From Xanthomonas sp. 10-10 (GTDB lineage: Bacteria > Pseudomonadota > Gammaproteobacteria > Xanthomonadales > Xanthomonadaceae), in assembly GCF_040182365.1 (NCBI RefSeq), contig NZ_CP144460.1, positions 1,116,001 through 1,180,000 of the forward strand: a stretch of 64,000 nucleotides of DNA, given 5' to 3'. Below are positions 43,666 through 52,550 of this stretch, piece after piece. Numbering within the stretch: the first letter of the stretch is position 1; each line of letters opens with the position of its first letter. A program made the position numbers and the translations under genes. Under the pieces are notes generated by a model that saw nothing but the letters and a program-made list of their open reading frames with translations, ran no database searches and was not told the DNA's origin.

Positions 43666-43911
43666 TAGGAGCGCGCTTGCGCGCGATGCGGCGTTACCGG
43701 TGAGCTTCGTCGCACCCGGGTGCGCTCCTACAGCGGATGCGGCTGTTGCGCTGCCGGCAACGTCTGCTGAGCCGCGTGGATGGTTGCGCGATCACCCATA
43801 GGAGCGGGCTTGCCCGCGAGGGCCTTACCAGGGAAGCCACGTTGCGTAGGAGCGGGCTTGCCCGCGATGGGCGTTACCGGGAAAGCCCATCGCGGGCAAG
43901 CCCGCTCCTAC
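43666..43911. repeat. REP-like palindromic cluster between the S9 peptidase and ppc
   Basis: GTAGGAGCGGGCTTGCCCGCGA-type units occur four times: a diverged pair near 43668-43733, a single unit near 43797-43830, and a pair forming a perfect 27-bp inverted repeat (43846-43872 and 43885-43911, 12-base loop). This is the classic REP form of gammaproteobacteria, mobilised by REP-associated tyrosine transposases. No such transposase gene is in the window. Confidence 0.9.
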
Positions 43912-44029
43912 AGGTCGTCGGTAGGCGCACACGATGGTTGGTGTTGAAACCGTCGTGATGGTCGCGATCATCTAATCCTTTTGGGTTAGTCTTCGACGAC
44001 TTTGCGCTTGATGAGGGTGTGCGTTTCCG

Positions 44030-46744
44030 ATGAACGAGTACCGCAGCAGTCTTGTGTTCGCTACCCCCGATCTTCCCTTGCGCGACGATGTGCGTCGCCT
44101 GGGGGCACTGGTCGGCGATCTGCTCGCCGAGCAGGTATCTGCGGAATTCCTCGACGAAATCGAACGCGTCCGTACCACCGCCATTGCGCGTCGCGAGAGC
44201 GATGCGCCGCCTTCCACGTTGAGCGAGCAGCTGGCCGGCCGTGAGCCGCGCGATGCCGAATCGCTGGTGCGTGCCTTCAGCACCTATTTCCAGGTGGTCA
44301 ACATCGCCGAGCGCGTGCACCGCATCCGCCGCCGCCGCGAGTACCAGCGCAGCGGTACCGATACGCCGCAGCCCGATGGCCTGCACGATGCCCTGCGCCG
44401 GCTCAAGGCGCAGGGCGTGAGCCTGGAAGAACTCAGCCAGTGGTTGCCGCGCATCGACGTGGAGCCGGTGTTCACCGCGCACCCCACCGAAGCGGTGCGC
44501 CGCGCGCTGCTGGAAAAAGAACAGCTGATGGTCGCCAGCCTGGTCGACAACCTCGACGGCATGCGCACCCCCAACGAGCGCGCCAGCGATGCGGCGCGCT
44601 TCCGCATGGCCCTGACCGCGTCCTGGCAGACCGCCGATTCCTCGCCGGTGCGTCCCACCGTGGACGACGAACGCGAACACGTGGGGTTCTATCTCACCCA
44701 GGTGCTCTATCGCGTCATCCCGGTGATGTACGAAACCCTCGAACACGCCATCGAAGAAACCTACGGGAGCGTGCCGACCCTGCCGCGGCTGCTGCGCTTC
44801 GGCACCTGGGTGGGCGGCGACATGGACGGCAATCCCAACGTGGATGCCACCACCATCGCCGGCACCCTGGATGCGCAGCGCCGCGCGGTGCTGGACCGCT
44901 ACCAGAAGGAACTCTGGCAACTGGCCAGCCTGCTCAGCCAGTCGACCACGCTGGTGGCGGCGAGCCCGGCATTGAATGCGCAACTGGAGCGCTACCGCGC
45001 ATTGCTGCCGGACGCAGCCGCGCGCTCGCGCCCGCGCCACGGCGACATGCCGTACCGGCTGCTCAACGACCTGATGCGTGCACGGCTGCAGGCCACGCTG
45101 GACGATGCCGATGGCGCCTACAGCGCACCGTCGGAGCTGGAGCACGATCTGCAGGTGATCCTGGACAGCCTGCAGGCCAACAAGGGGCTGCATGCCGGTT
45201 GGTTTGCGGTGCGTCGGCTGTTGTGGCGCGTGCGCAGCTTCGGGTTCCATCTGGCGCGTCTGGATGTGCGTCAGGAATCGAGCGTGCATGCGCGCGCGGT
45301 TGCCGATGCGTTGGAACAGGGCGACTGGGACGCGCAGGACGCCACCCAGCGCGCCGCGCTGCTGGGCCCGTACGCGTCTGGCGAGCAGGCGTTGCCGCGT
45401 GTGCAGGACGACGGCAATGCGCGGCTGGACGCGGTGTTCGCCGCACTTGCCGATGCACGCACGCGCCACGGCGCCGATGCGCTGGGCAGTTACATCATTT
45501 CGATGGCGCATAACCGCGCCGACGTGCTCACCGTGCTCGCCCTGGCGCGGCGCGGTGGCCTGGTCGATGACGCTGGTGCCGTACCGCTGGATATCGTGCC
45601 GCTGTTCGAAACCGTGGACGATCTGCGCGGTGGCACCGGCACCGTGCAGGACTTGCTGGCCGACCCGGTGTATCGCCAGCATCTGGCGGCGCGCGGCGAT
45701 ACGCAGATGGTGATGCTGGGTTATTCGGACAGCGGCAAGGACGGCGGCATCGCGGCGTCGCGCTGGGGCCTGCAGCGCGCGCAGGTGGAACTGCTGGAAG
45801 CGGCCGCCGAACTCGGCGTGCGGCTGACCTTTTTCCACGGGCGCGGCGGCTCGATCGCCCGCGGCGGCGGCAAGACCAGCCGCGCGCTGGATGCGGCGCC
45901 GCGCGGCAGCGTCGACGGCCGCTTGCGCGTCACCGAGCAGGGCGAGGTGATCCATCGCAAGTACGGCATTCGCGCACTGGCCTTGCGCTCGCTGGAGCAG
46001 ATGACCGGCGCGGTATTGCTGTCCAGCCTGCGCCCGCGTATGCCCGAGCCGCGCGAGGACACCTGGCGTCCGGTGATGGATCTGGTTGCCGAACGCAGCA
46101 GCGTGGCCTATCGCGCCTTCGTCGGTGCACCGGATTTCATGCAGTACTTCCGCCTGGCCACGCCGATCGATGTGATCGAACGCATGACGCTGGGCTCGCG
46201 CCCCTCGCGTCGGCTGGGCCAGGACGCGGCGCTGTCGAATCTGCGCGCGATCCCGTGGGTGTTTGCATGGAGCCAGGCGCGCGCGGTGATTCCGGGCTGG
46301 TTCGGCGTGGGCAGCGGCTTGCAGGCGGCGGTGGAGGCCGGGCATGAGGACAGCCTGCGCGAGATGGCGCAGGACTGGCCGTTCTTCCGCACCTTCCTGG
46401 ACGACATCGCCATGGTGCTGTCCAAGGGCGACCTCAACATCGCCGAGCTGTTCTCGCGCTTGTCGGGCGACCTGCATGCGCGGTTTTTTCCGCAGATTCG
46501 CGACGAACTGGCGCTGACCAAGCACTGGGTCAAGGCGCTGCTGCAACAGCAATCGTTGCTGCAGCACGACCCGCGCCTGGCGTTGTCGATCCGCCTGCGC
46601 AACCCTTACATCGACCCGATCAGCGTATTGCAGGTCGACCTGCTGCAACGTTGGCGCGCCACCGGTGGCGAAGACGAGGACCTGCTGCGTGCGCTGGTCG
46701 CCTGCGTCAACGGCGTCTCGCAAGGCGTGCAGAACACCGGCTGA
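44030..46744 (+). CDS. ppc: Phosphoenolpyruvate carboxylase
   Basis: Ppc adds bicarbonate to phosphoenolpyruvate to make oxaloacetate, replenishing the TCA cycle. The catalytic His is in [12 protein letters not shown], the Lys in [12 protein letters not shown], and the glycine-rich loop is [16 protein letters not shown]. The C-terminus ends in QNTG, the usual conserved end. The length of 904 is typical. ATG 44030 is the first plausible start. A small stem CCGACC/GGTCGG follows the stop at 46746-46760. Confidence 0.98.
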   Translation: MNEYRSSLVFATPDLPLRDDVRRLGALVGDLLAEQVSAEFLDEIERVRTTAIARRESDAPPSTLSEQLAGREPRDAESLVRAFSTYFQVVNIAERVHRIRRRREYQRSGTDTPQPDGLHDALRRLKAQGVSLEELSQWLPRIDVEPVFTAHPTEAVRRALLEKEQLMVASLVDNLDGMRTPNERASDAARFRMALTASWQTADSSPVRPTVDDEREHVGFYLTQVLYRVIPVMYETLEHAIEETYGSVPTLPRLLRFGTWVGGDMDGNPNVDATTIAGTLDAQRRAVLDRYQKELWQLASLLSQSTTLVAASPALNAQLERYRALLPDAAARSRPRHGDMPYRLLNDLMRARLQATLDDADGAYSAPSELEHDLQVILDSLQANKGLHAGWFAVRRLLWRVRSFGFHLARLDVRQESSVHARAVADALEQGDWDAQDATQRAALLGPYASGEQALPRVQDDGNARLDAVFAALADARTRHGADALGSYIISMAHNRADVLTVLALARRGGLVDDAGAVPLDIVPLFETVDDLRGGTGTVQDLLADPVYRQHLAARGDTQMVMLGYSDSGKDGGIAASRWGLQRAQVELLEAAAELGVRLTFFHGRGGSIARGGGKTSRALDAAPRGSVDGRLRVTEQGEVIHRKYGIRALALRSLEQMTGAVLLSSLRPRMPEPREDTWRPVMDLVAERSSVAYRAFVGAPDFMQYFRLATPIDVIERMTLGSRPSRRLGQDAALSNLRAIPWVFAWSQARAVIPGWFGVGSGLQAAVEAGHEDSLREMAQDWPFFRTFLDDIAMVLSKGDLNIAELFSRLSGDLHARFFPQIRDELALTKHWVKALLQQQSLLQHDPRLALSIRLRNPYIDPISVLQVDLLQRWRATGGEDEDLLRALVACVNGVSQGVQNTG

Positions 46745-46790
46745 TCCGACCGTTGGTCGGAGAGGGCGCGCAAGCGGCAAGCGGACTCTG

Positions 46791-46820
46791 GCATTAGCGG
46801 ACAAATCTGTCCGATAATGC
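46791..46820. promoter_or_regulatory. Palindromic operator ahead of the TetR gene
   Basis: A 30-bp palindrome GCATTA-N-CGGACA-AATC-TGTCCG-N-TAATGC ends five bases before the TetR ATG at 46825. Its size and position fit an autoregulatory TetR operator covering the promoter/leader. Confidence 0.7.
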
Positions 46821-46824
46821 CGGC

Positions 46825-47397
46825 ATGACGACTCCCCGCCCCGATGCCGCGCTACGCCGCCGGCAGATTCTCGATGCCGCCGACGAAGTGTTCAGCGAAC
46901 ACGGCGTCAATGCCCCGTTGGAACTGGTGGTGGAACGTGCCGGCCTCGGCCGCGCCACCCTGTACCGCAATTTTCCGGATCGGGTGGCGTTGATGACCGC
47001 GCTGATGGCGCGTGGTCTGGATGGCCTGGAGCGGCTGGCCGCCGATCTGGCCGACCGAGCGGACGGCCTGGCCGTGCTGCTGCACGACGTGGCCGAGCAC
47101 ATCGCCCAGTCTGCGCCGCTGGTGGATTTCTGGCGCTCGATGGAACGCGCAAATCCGGCGGTGGAAGCGGCCGACCGGCGGGTGGTGGCGATCTTCTTGC
47201 CGTTCGTGCACCGCGCCCGCGATGCCGGCCTGTGCCGGGCCGATGTCGACGACGAGCAACTGCTGCTGGTGATCGACATGCTGGGCAGTTGCCTGCGCGG
47301 TAACGACGAAGCGGAGCGCAAGCGCCTGGCGCATCGCTCGGCGGACCTGTTGATGCACGCGCTGGGCATGCAGGTGCCGCAAGGCGGCACGCGATGA
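46825..47397 (+). CDS. TetR/AcrR family transcriptional regulator
   Basis: A 190-residue protein. The N-terminal helix-turn-helix (RRRQILDAADEVFSEHGVNAPLELVVERAGLGRATLYRNFPDR, residues 12-54) is typical; the C-terminal ligand domain is not specific. The ATG lies just after a 30-bp palindrome. The stop overlaps the next gene as ATGA, so it heads an operon with the DUF4105 and hydrolase genes and probably represses it in response to an unknown ligand. Confidence 0.92.
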   Translation: MTTPRPDAALRRRQILDAADEVFSEHGVNAPLELVVERAGLGRATLYRNFPDRVALMTALMARGLDGLERLAADLADRADGLAVLLHDVAEHIAQSAPLVDFWRSMERANPAVEAADRRVVAIFLPFVHRARDAGLCRADVDDEQLLLVIDMLGSCLRGNDEAERKRLAHRSADLLMHALGMQVPQGGTR

Positions 47398-48431
47398 CAC
47401 CAGCCACCCGCGCGGCGATCGGCCGCTGGGCGCTGCGCGCGCTGCTGGTGCTGGCGGCGCTGTGGGGCGGCCTGGCGATCTATTTCGCGCTCACCGGCAA
47501 CGCCCTGGTGCGTGGCGGTTGGGTGGCCTCGTGGTGCGCGATGGCGTTGGCCGCGCTATGGGGCTTGCGCCGTGGCCGCGAGAACTGGGCCCTGGTGGGC
47601 ATCTTCGGTGCCGCGTTCGTGGCGCTGGCGGTGTCGTGGGGGTTGATGCAGCCCAGCCAGGACCGCGACTGGGCCGACGATGTCGCCCAGCGCCTGCAGC
47701 CGCAGGTGCGCGGCAACATCGTCACCCTGCACAACGTGCGCAACTTCGATTGGCGTAGCGAAACCAACTACGTCCCACGCTGGGAGACCCGCCAGTACGA
47801 TCTGGATCGCCTGGTCAGCGCCGATCTGGCCCTGTCGTACTGGATGGGCCCGGCGATTGCGCACACGCTGGTGTCGTTCGGCTTCGACGATGGCTCGCAC
47901 GTGGTGTTCTCGCTGGAAATCCGCAAGGAACGCGGCGAATCGTTTTCTGCGGTGGGCGGCTTCTTCCGCAGCTTCGAAGAAACCCTGGTGGCCGCCGACG
48001 AGCGCGACATCCTGCGCGTGCGCACCAACGTGCGTGGCGAAGACATGTACCTGTATCGCCTGGCCATTCCCAGGGCGGGTCTGCGGCGCATGTTCATGGG
48101 CTACGTGGCGCTGGCCAACGACTTGAATCGCAAGCCGGCCTTCTACAACACGCTGACCAGCAACTGCACCACGATCGTGTATGCCCTGGTGCGCCAGCTG
48201 CAGCCCAGCTTGCCGCTGGATCACCGCTTGCTGCTGTCCGGCTACGCCGATCAGTACGCGTACGACCATCATGGCCTGATGCCGGGCTATGACTTTGCGA
48301 CCTTGAAGCAGCGCGGGCACTTCACCGCGCGAGCCATCGCCGCCGACACCGCGGCCGACTTCTCCGAACGCATCCGCGCCGGCATGCCGCAGGTGCCTGC
48401 GCCCGGCGTATCGACGAGCGCATCACGGTGA
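47394..48431 (+). CDS. DUF4105 (Lnb-like periplasmic domain) membrane protein
   Basis: A 345-residue protein with two to three N-terminal membrane helices (about residues 14-90) followed by a periplasmic DUF4105 domain: LHNVRNFDWRSETNYVPRWETRQYDL, AHTLVSFGFDDGSHVVFSLEIRKE and FYNTLTSNCTTIV, with a likely catalytic Cys and His. This family includes Lnb of Enterococcus, which N-acylates lipoproteins by lyso-form transfer. Whether this homologue does so is unknown. It overlaps the TetR gene by 4 bases and the hydrolase start by 1. Confidence 0.85.
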   Translation: MTPATRAAIGRWALRALLVLAALWGGLAIYFALTGNALVRGGWVASWCAMALAALWGLRRGRENWALVGIFGAAFVALAVSWGLMQPSQDRDWADDVAQRLQPQVRGNIVTLHNVRNFDWRSETNYVPRWETRQYDLDRLVSADLALSYWMGPAIAHTLVSFGFDDGSHVVFSLEIRKERGESFSAVGGFFRSFEETLVAADERDILRVRTNVRGEDMYLYRLAIPRAGLRRMFMGYVALANDLNRKPAFYNTLTSNCTTIVYALVRQLQPSLPLDHRLLLSGYADQYAYDHHGLMPGYDFATLKQRGHFTARAIAADTAADFSERIRAGMPQVPAPGVSTSASR

Positions 48432-50455
48432 TGTTGCACGGGCATCCGCGTCGCGTCGCCGTGGTCTTGGCGGCGCTGCTCGCCTGCACGTGGCTGAGCG
48501 GCTGCGCGATGGTCACGGTGCAAGCGCGCAACAGCGGCGACTACATCGCGCGCACGCGTGGCGATGTGCTCAGCACCGGTGCGCTCAGCCAGGCCGGCAG
48601 CGAGACCTTGCAGGTGGCCGGGCTGCACCCCAAGGCCTGCCGCAAGCAGCCGTTGCCGTGCGCGCAGCAGCTCACCACGGTGGCAGGCGTCGGCGATGAG
48701 CGCCGCCTGGCCACGCAAGCCGAGCTGTGGACGGCACACGCGATCGACCTGAGCGGCCGCAACCCGGCACAAATGAGCGACGCGGCGGTGCAGGCCTGGC
48801 TGGAGGCCGCGCGGCACGCGTATGCCTATCTGTTTTTCACCGCGCGGGCGCCGAGTGCGCGCGCGTTCGAAAACCGCCAGACGCAGGTGCGCGACTACTA
48901 CAACTATGCCGTGCAGCAGGTGGTCGAACGGCTGTTCGCGCGCGCGCAACAGGCCGGCGACACGGCGCCTACGCCGACGCAGGTGGGCCGCTGGCAGGTG
49001 GCCATCGACATGTCCGCGTATCGGCTGCCGGGTGGCGGCAACACGCCGCGCGCGATCTTTGCCGCCTCGGCGCTACGCTTCAATGGATTGCGCAGCACCT
49101 ATCGACGCGATGGCTTTGGTGCCGAACTGGTGGCCGAAGTGGACCCGCAGGTGGTCGGCGACCCGGCCGGGCTGGCCCTGCAGCAAGCCGCCGCCGCAAG
49201 TGCGCCGCCACAGCGCCCGATACCGACCTTCAGCGAGATGCCGTACGCACCGGCAACGCTGCTGCTGCGTTTCGATGGCGATACCCTGGATGCGGTGCTG
49301 CGGACCGATGTGGTCACCGTGGTGCCGTACGACCCGTATCGCCAGAACGAGGTGGTGCTGCATGGTCAGCGTGTACCGCTGGCAGCCAACTTCACCGCCG
49401 CCTACGGGCTGTGGCTGGCCAAGTCGGGCTTTGCCGCGCAATCGCTGCGCTCGATGCTGGGCAGCGCGCGCGGCATCGATCGCCCGCATCTGTATCTGAT
49501 GCAGCCCTACGACCCCAACCGCCGCGTGCTGCTGATGCTGCACGGGCTGGCCAGCAGCCCGGAAGCCTGGGTCAACGTGGCCAATGAAGTGATGGGCGAC
49601 GAAACCCTGCGCCAGCGGTATCAGATCTGGCAAGTGTATTACCCCACCAATGCGCCGATTGCGGTCAATCGTGCGGAAATCCAGGCATTGGTGGAGCGCA
49701 GCCTGCGCCACTTCGACCCATCCGGCACGGCGATCGCCTCGCAGGACATGGTGTTGATCGGCCACAGCATGGGCGGGGTGATCGGACGCCTGCTGGTGTC
49801 TGCGTCCGGCGAACAGCTGTGGAACGCGCTGCTGCAGGACTATCGGCTGGACGGCGAGCGCGGCGCACGGGTGCGTGCGACGTTGTCGCCGTTGCTGCAT
49901 TTTTCGCCAATGCCGCAAATCGACCGCGCCATCTTCATCGCCGCACCGCATCGCGGCACGCCACTGGCCGAAGGTGGGCTCGGGCGCTTCGTCGGCCGCC
50001 TGGTGCGGCTGCCGGTGGCCTTGCTGGATCGCTTCGGCGACGTGCTGCAGGATCTCGCCAACAGCGAGCGCGAGGGGCACGGCGGTGACTACCGGCGCAA
50101 GGGGCGCCTGCTGCCGCCCACCAGCATCGACAACCTGCGCGATACCGACCCGTTCGTGCGCGCCACGATGGATCTGCCGATTTCGCCGCAGGTGCGGTAC
50201 CACACCATCGTCGGCCGCGAAAAACCGCAGGTGCCGCTGGCCGATTCCGACGACGGCCTGGTGCCGTATCGCAGCGCGCATCTGGACGGTGCCGCCTCCG
50301 AGCTGGTGGTGACCTCCTGGCACAGCGTGCAGGAAACCCCGCAGGCGATCCTGGAGATCCGCCGCATCCTGCATGCTCAATCGCAGGCCGAGGCCGGGCA
50401 GGCACCTGCGCAGGGTGCCGCGCCCGCGGCTGCGGCGACGCCCGCGATGTTGTGA
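48431..50455 (+). CDS. Alpha/beta-hydrolase lipoprotein (lipase-like)
   Basis: A 674-residue lipoprotein: the lipobox LSGC closes the signal peptide near residue 23. The N-terminal half is uncharacterised; the C-terminal half is an alpha/beta-hydrolase with LMLHGLASSPEAW (oxyanion region), GHSMGG (nucleophile Ser) and a late TSWHSVQE (candidate His). ATG 48431 shares one base with the upstream stop; GTG 48428 is an alternative. As the third gene of a TetR-headed unit with an Lnb-like acyltransferase, it may act on lipids or lipoproteins in the envelope. Confidence 0.85.
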   Translation: MLHGHPRRVAVVLAALLACTWLSGCAMVTVQARNSGDYIARTRGDVLSTGALSQAGSETLQVAGLHPKACRKQPLPCAQQLTTVAGVGDERRLATQAELWTAHAIDLSGRNPAQMSDAAVQAWLEAARHAYAYLFFTARAPSARAFENRQTQVRDYYNYAVQQVVERLFARAQQAGDTAPTPTQVGRWQVAIDMSAYRLPGGGNTPRAIFAASALRFNGLRSTYRRDGFGAELVAEVDPQVVGDPAGLALQQAAAASAPPQRPIPTFSEMPYAPATLLLRFDGDTLDAVLRTDVVTVVPYDPYRQNEVVLHGQRVPLAANFTAAYGLWLAKSGFAAQSLRSMLGSARGIDRPHLYLMQPYDPNRRVLLMLHGLASSPEAWVNVANEVMGDETLRQRYQIWQVYYPTNAPIAVNRAEIQALVERSLRHFDPSGTAIASQDMVLIGHSMGGVIGRLLVSASGEQLWNALLQDYRLDGERGARVRATLSPLLHFSPMPQIDRAIFIAAPHRGTPLAEGGLGRFVGRLVRLPVALLDRFGDVLQDLANSEREGHGGDYRRKGRLLPPTSIDNLRDTDPFVRATMDLPISPQVRYHTIVGREKPQVPLADSDDGLVPYRSAHLDGAASELVVTSWHSVQETPQAILEIRRILHAQSQAEAGQAPAQGAAPAAAATPAML

Positions 50456-50794
50456 GGCTGCCGCCCGCGCGATCGCTCGATACCGAGGACGATTGCCGGA
50501 AAGCGCGGCGGAGCTGGCATGCAGATACGCGCGCCGCGCCTGGTGACGGCCGCGCCGCGCGCATGAGGGGCACGGCTCGCCTTGCATCCAGCAGGTTGCC
50601 CGCCGACGGCATCCTCGTGTTGCTGCGTGCCACGCTGCCGTACCCCTGCTCGATCGGTCTGTTTCTCGACGCGCAGCCGTCATCTGTTAGCGCCGGCAGT
50701 GCCGTCGGCAAGCATCCGGACCGGCCTTAGCGCCTTGTTTACCGTGCGCGTGCTATCAGGCAGCTCTCGTACAGGCTCGAACAAGGAAGAGGCG
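50456..50794. other. Gap upstream of the OmpA-type lipoprotein
   Basis: This 339-bp gap holds a GTG frame overlapping the hydrolase stop (50452-50730), but it is Arg/Ala-rich with no homology and I do not call it. The ribosome binding site AAGGAAGAGG of the next gene lies at 50782-50791. Confidence 0.4.
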
Positions 50795-52000
50795 ATGCGC
50801 AAGCTGTCGGCAGTGCTGTGGGTCCCGCTGTTGCTGGTCGGTTGCGGAAGTGGCGAAGGTGCGAAGGATGCAGCGGCGGCTGCCGATCCAGCGCCCGCAG
50901 CAGCGCAGGCGGCGCAGGCCAACGGCGCGCCGGACGCGTCCGCAGCAGCGGATGAAACCGTGCCGGAATTTCCGGCCATCCCCACCATCGTCATCCCCGA
51001 GATCGTCGGCGTGACCCCAGCCCAACGCGCGCTGGAAGCCTCGCTGCAGGACATCCTCGACCCGATCGAAGGCGTCAGCGTCGCACCTGCGCGCTGCGGC
51101 GATGGCGGCGCGTTGATCAACGATGCCGGCATCACCAGCATCGACGCCGACGGCAACCTGCTGCGCAACGGCGGCGACGGCCTGTTCAACCTCAAGGCCG
51201 ACGGCAGCGGCACCGCCAACTTCGAGGGCGGCCTGGTCAACGTCAACGCCGATGGCAGCGGCACCATCAACGCATCCGGGCAGGGCGGCGACGATGCCCT
51301 CATCGACGTGCAATCCAACGGTGGCGGCACCTACAACGGCCCGGCCGGCTTGATCAGTTTGAACGGCAAGGGCGCAGGCACCTGGAACAGCGACAAGAGC
51401 GGCCTGATCGACAATCACGGCGATGGCAGCGGCACCTGGAATGGGCCGCGCGGGTTGGTCACCGTCAATGCCGATGGTTCCGGCACCTGGAACGGGCCGG
51501 ATGGCCTGGTGCAGAACCGCGGCGACGGGACCGGCACGGTCGGCACCCCGCCGCGCGAAGTGCGCATGCCGCCGCTGCCGAAGGTACCGCCGGCCGGCCG
51601 CTTCCCTCCATTGCAGAAGTTCGCTCCGCCCGGGGCGCCTTGCGGCTATCTGATCAGCTTGAACGACCGCATCCTGTTCGACTTCGACAAGTCCGACATC
51701 CGCACCGATGCCGCACGCGTCCTCGACACGCTGGCGGCCGCGCTGGGCAAGGTGACCACCAAGCAGCTGGAAGTGCGCGGGCACACCGATGCAAAGGGCG
51801 ACGACGCCTACAACCAGTCCCTGTCCGAGCGCCGCGCCAACGCGGTGCTGGCCGCATTGCGCACACGCGGCGCCGCACAGGCCGCCGGCGCAAAAGGCTA
51901 TGGCGAATCGCAACCGGTGGCGCCCAACACGGTCAACGGCCAGGACAATCCGGGCGGTCGTCAACTCAATCGCCGCGTCGAGATCTTCCTGCGCACATGA
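50795..52000 (+). CDS. OmpA-family lipoprotein with glycine-rich repeats
   Basis: A 401-residue protein with a lipoprotein signal peptide (LLLVGC lipobox near residue 17), an Ala-rich spacer, then about seven imperfect repeats of ~18 residues with the core (A/G)DGSGT(W/I)NG and GLV(N/T)VN, roughly residues 120-250. The C-terminal OmpA domain has LFDFDKSDIRTDAARVLDTLA and VRGHTDAKGDDAYNQSLSERRA, the peptidoglycan-binding signature. The repeat region could form a beta-solenoid or stalk between membrane and wall. Confidence 0.88.
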   Translation: MRKLSAVLWVPLLLVGCGSGEGAKDAAAAADPAPAAAQAAQANGAPDASAAADETVPEFPAIPTIVIPEIVGVTPAQRALEASLQDILDPIEGVSVAPARCGDGGALINDAGITSIDADGNLLRNGGDGLFNLKADGSGTANFEGGLVNVNADGSGTINASGQGGDDALIDVQSNGGGTYNGPAGLISLNGKGAGTWNSDKSGLIDNHGDGSGTWNGPRGLVTVNADGSGTWNGPDGLVQNRGDGTGTVGTPPREVRMPPLPKVPPAGRFPPLQKFAPPGAPCGYLISLNDRILFDFDKSDIRTDAARVLDTLAAALGKVTTKQLEVRGHTDAKGDDAYNQSLSERRANAVLAALRTRGAAQAAGAKGYGESQPVAPNTVNGQDNPGGRQLNRRVEIFLRT

Positions 52001-52550
52001 GTGGGATACGCAGGATGGGGTGAGCGCGATCGGCTGCAGCTGCGTGCTGCGTCGGCACAGATCTCGATCACGCTGACGCAGGCCTTGGGCGCTGTCGCGA
52101 GCGGATTGTCGCCTCGCGAGTCGCGATGCGTCACGACGCGTCGTCGCGTACGTCGGACCTTCAAGCGCGCTGTGGGCATCTTCTTCGCAGAAGGGGCCGC
52201 TTTGCTGCGAGACACACGGCTGGAACCATGACGCCACCGCGTCATGCGTGGTCGTGTCGCGCCCTGCGAAGATGCGTGCGCACCCGCGCAAGCGGCCGTA
52301 TGCGCATGCCGGCAGCGATCCGCGCTTCCATACGCCAGCGACTATGCCGACTTGCGCGCTCGCTGCGCGCATTTGTCATGTCGGCAGCTCGCGTCACGGC
52401 ATTGAAATATGCCGTCACCACCATGCGCGGCGCCTGCTTGCAGGTGTGACGCAGGTCCGCCGCTGCAGGCCGCGCCGCTCTCCCACACATCACCGTGGCG
52501 CCGCCGTGGCATGCGTCCATGGCGCGTTGCTGCACGCATTGGATTTGATC
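52001..52550. other. 550-bp gap upstream of the TonB-dependent receptor
   Basis: It should carry the receptor promoter and any operator. Open frames here are GC-rich shadows. I see no Fur-like box or strong palindrome by eye. Confidence 0.4.

Noticed and set aside
43874..46804. Open frame of nearly 1000 codons antisense to ppc
   Set aside because: Same codon-bias effect; it covers the REP cluster and ppc and lacks any recognisable protein pattern.
50452..50730. GTG frame overlapping the hydrolase stop
   Set aside because: Arg/Ala-rich translation without family features; overlap alone is weak evidence.
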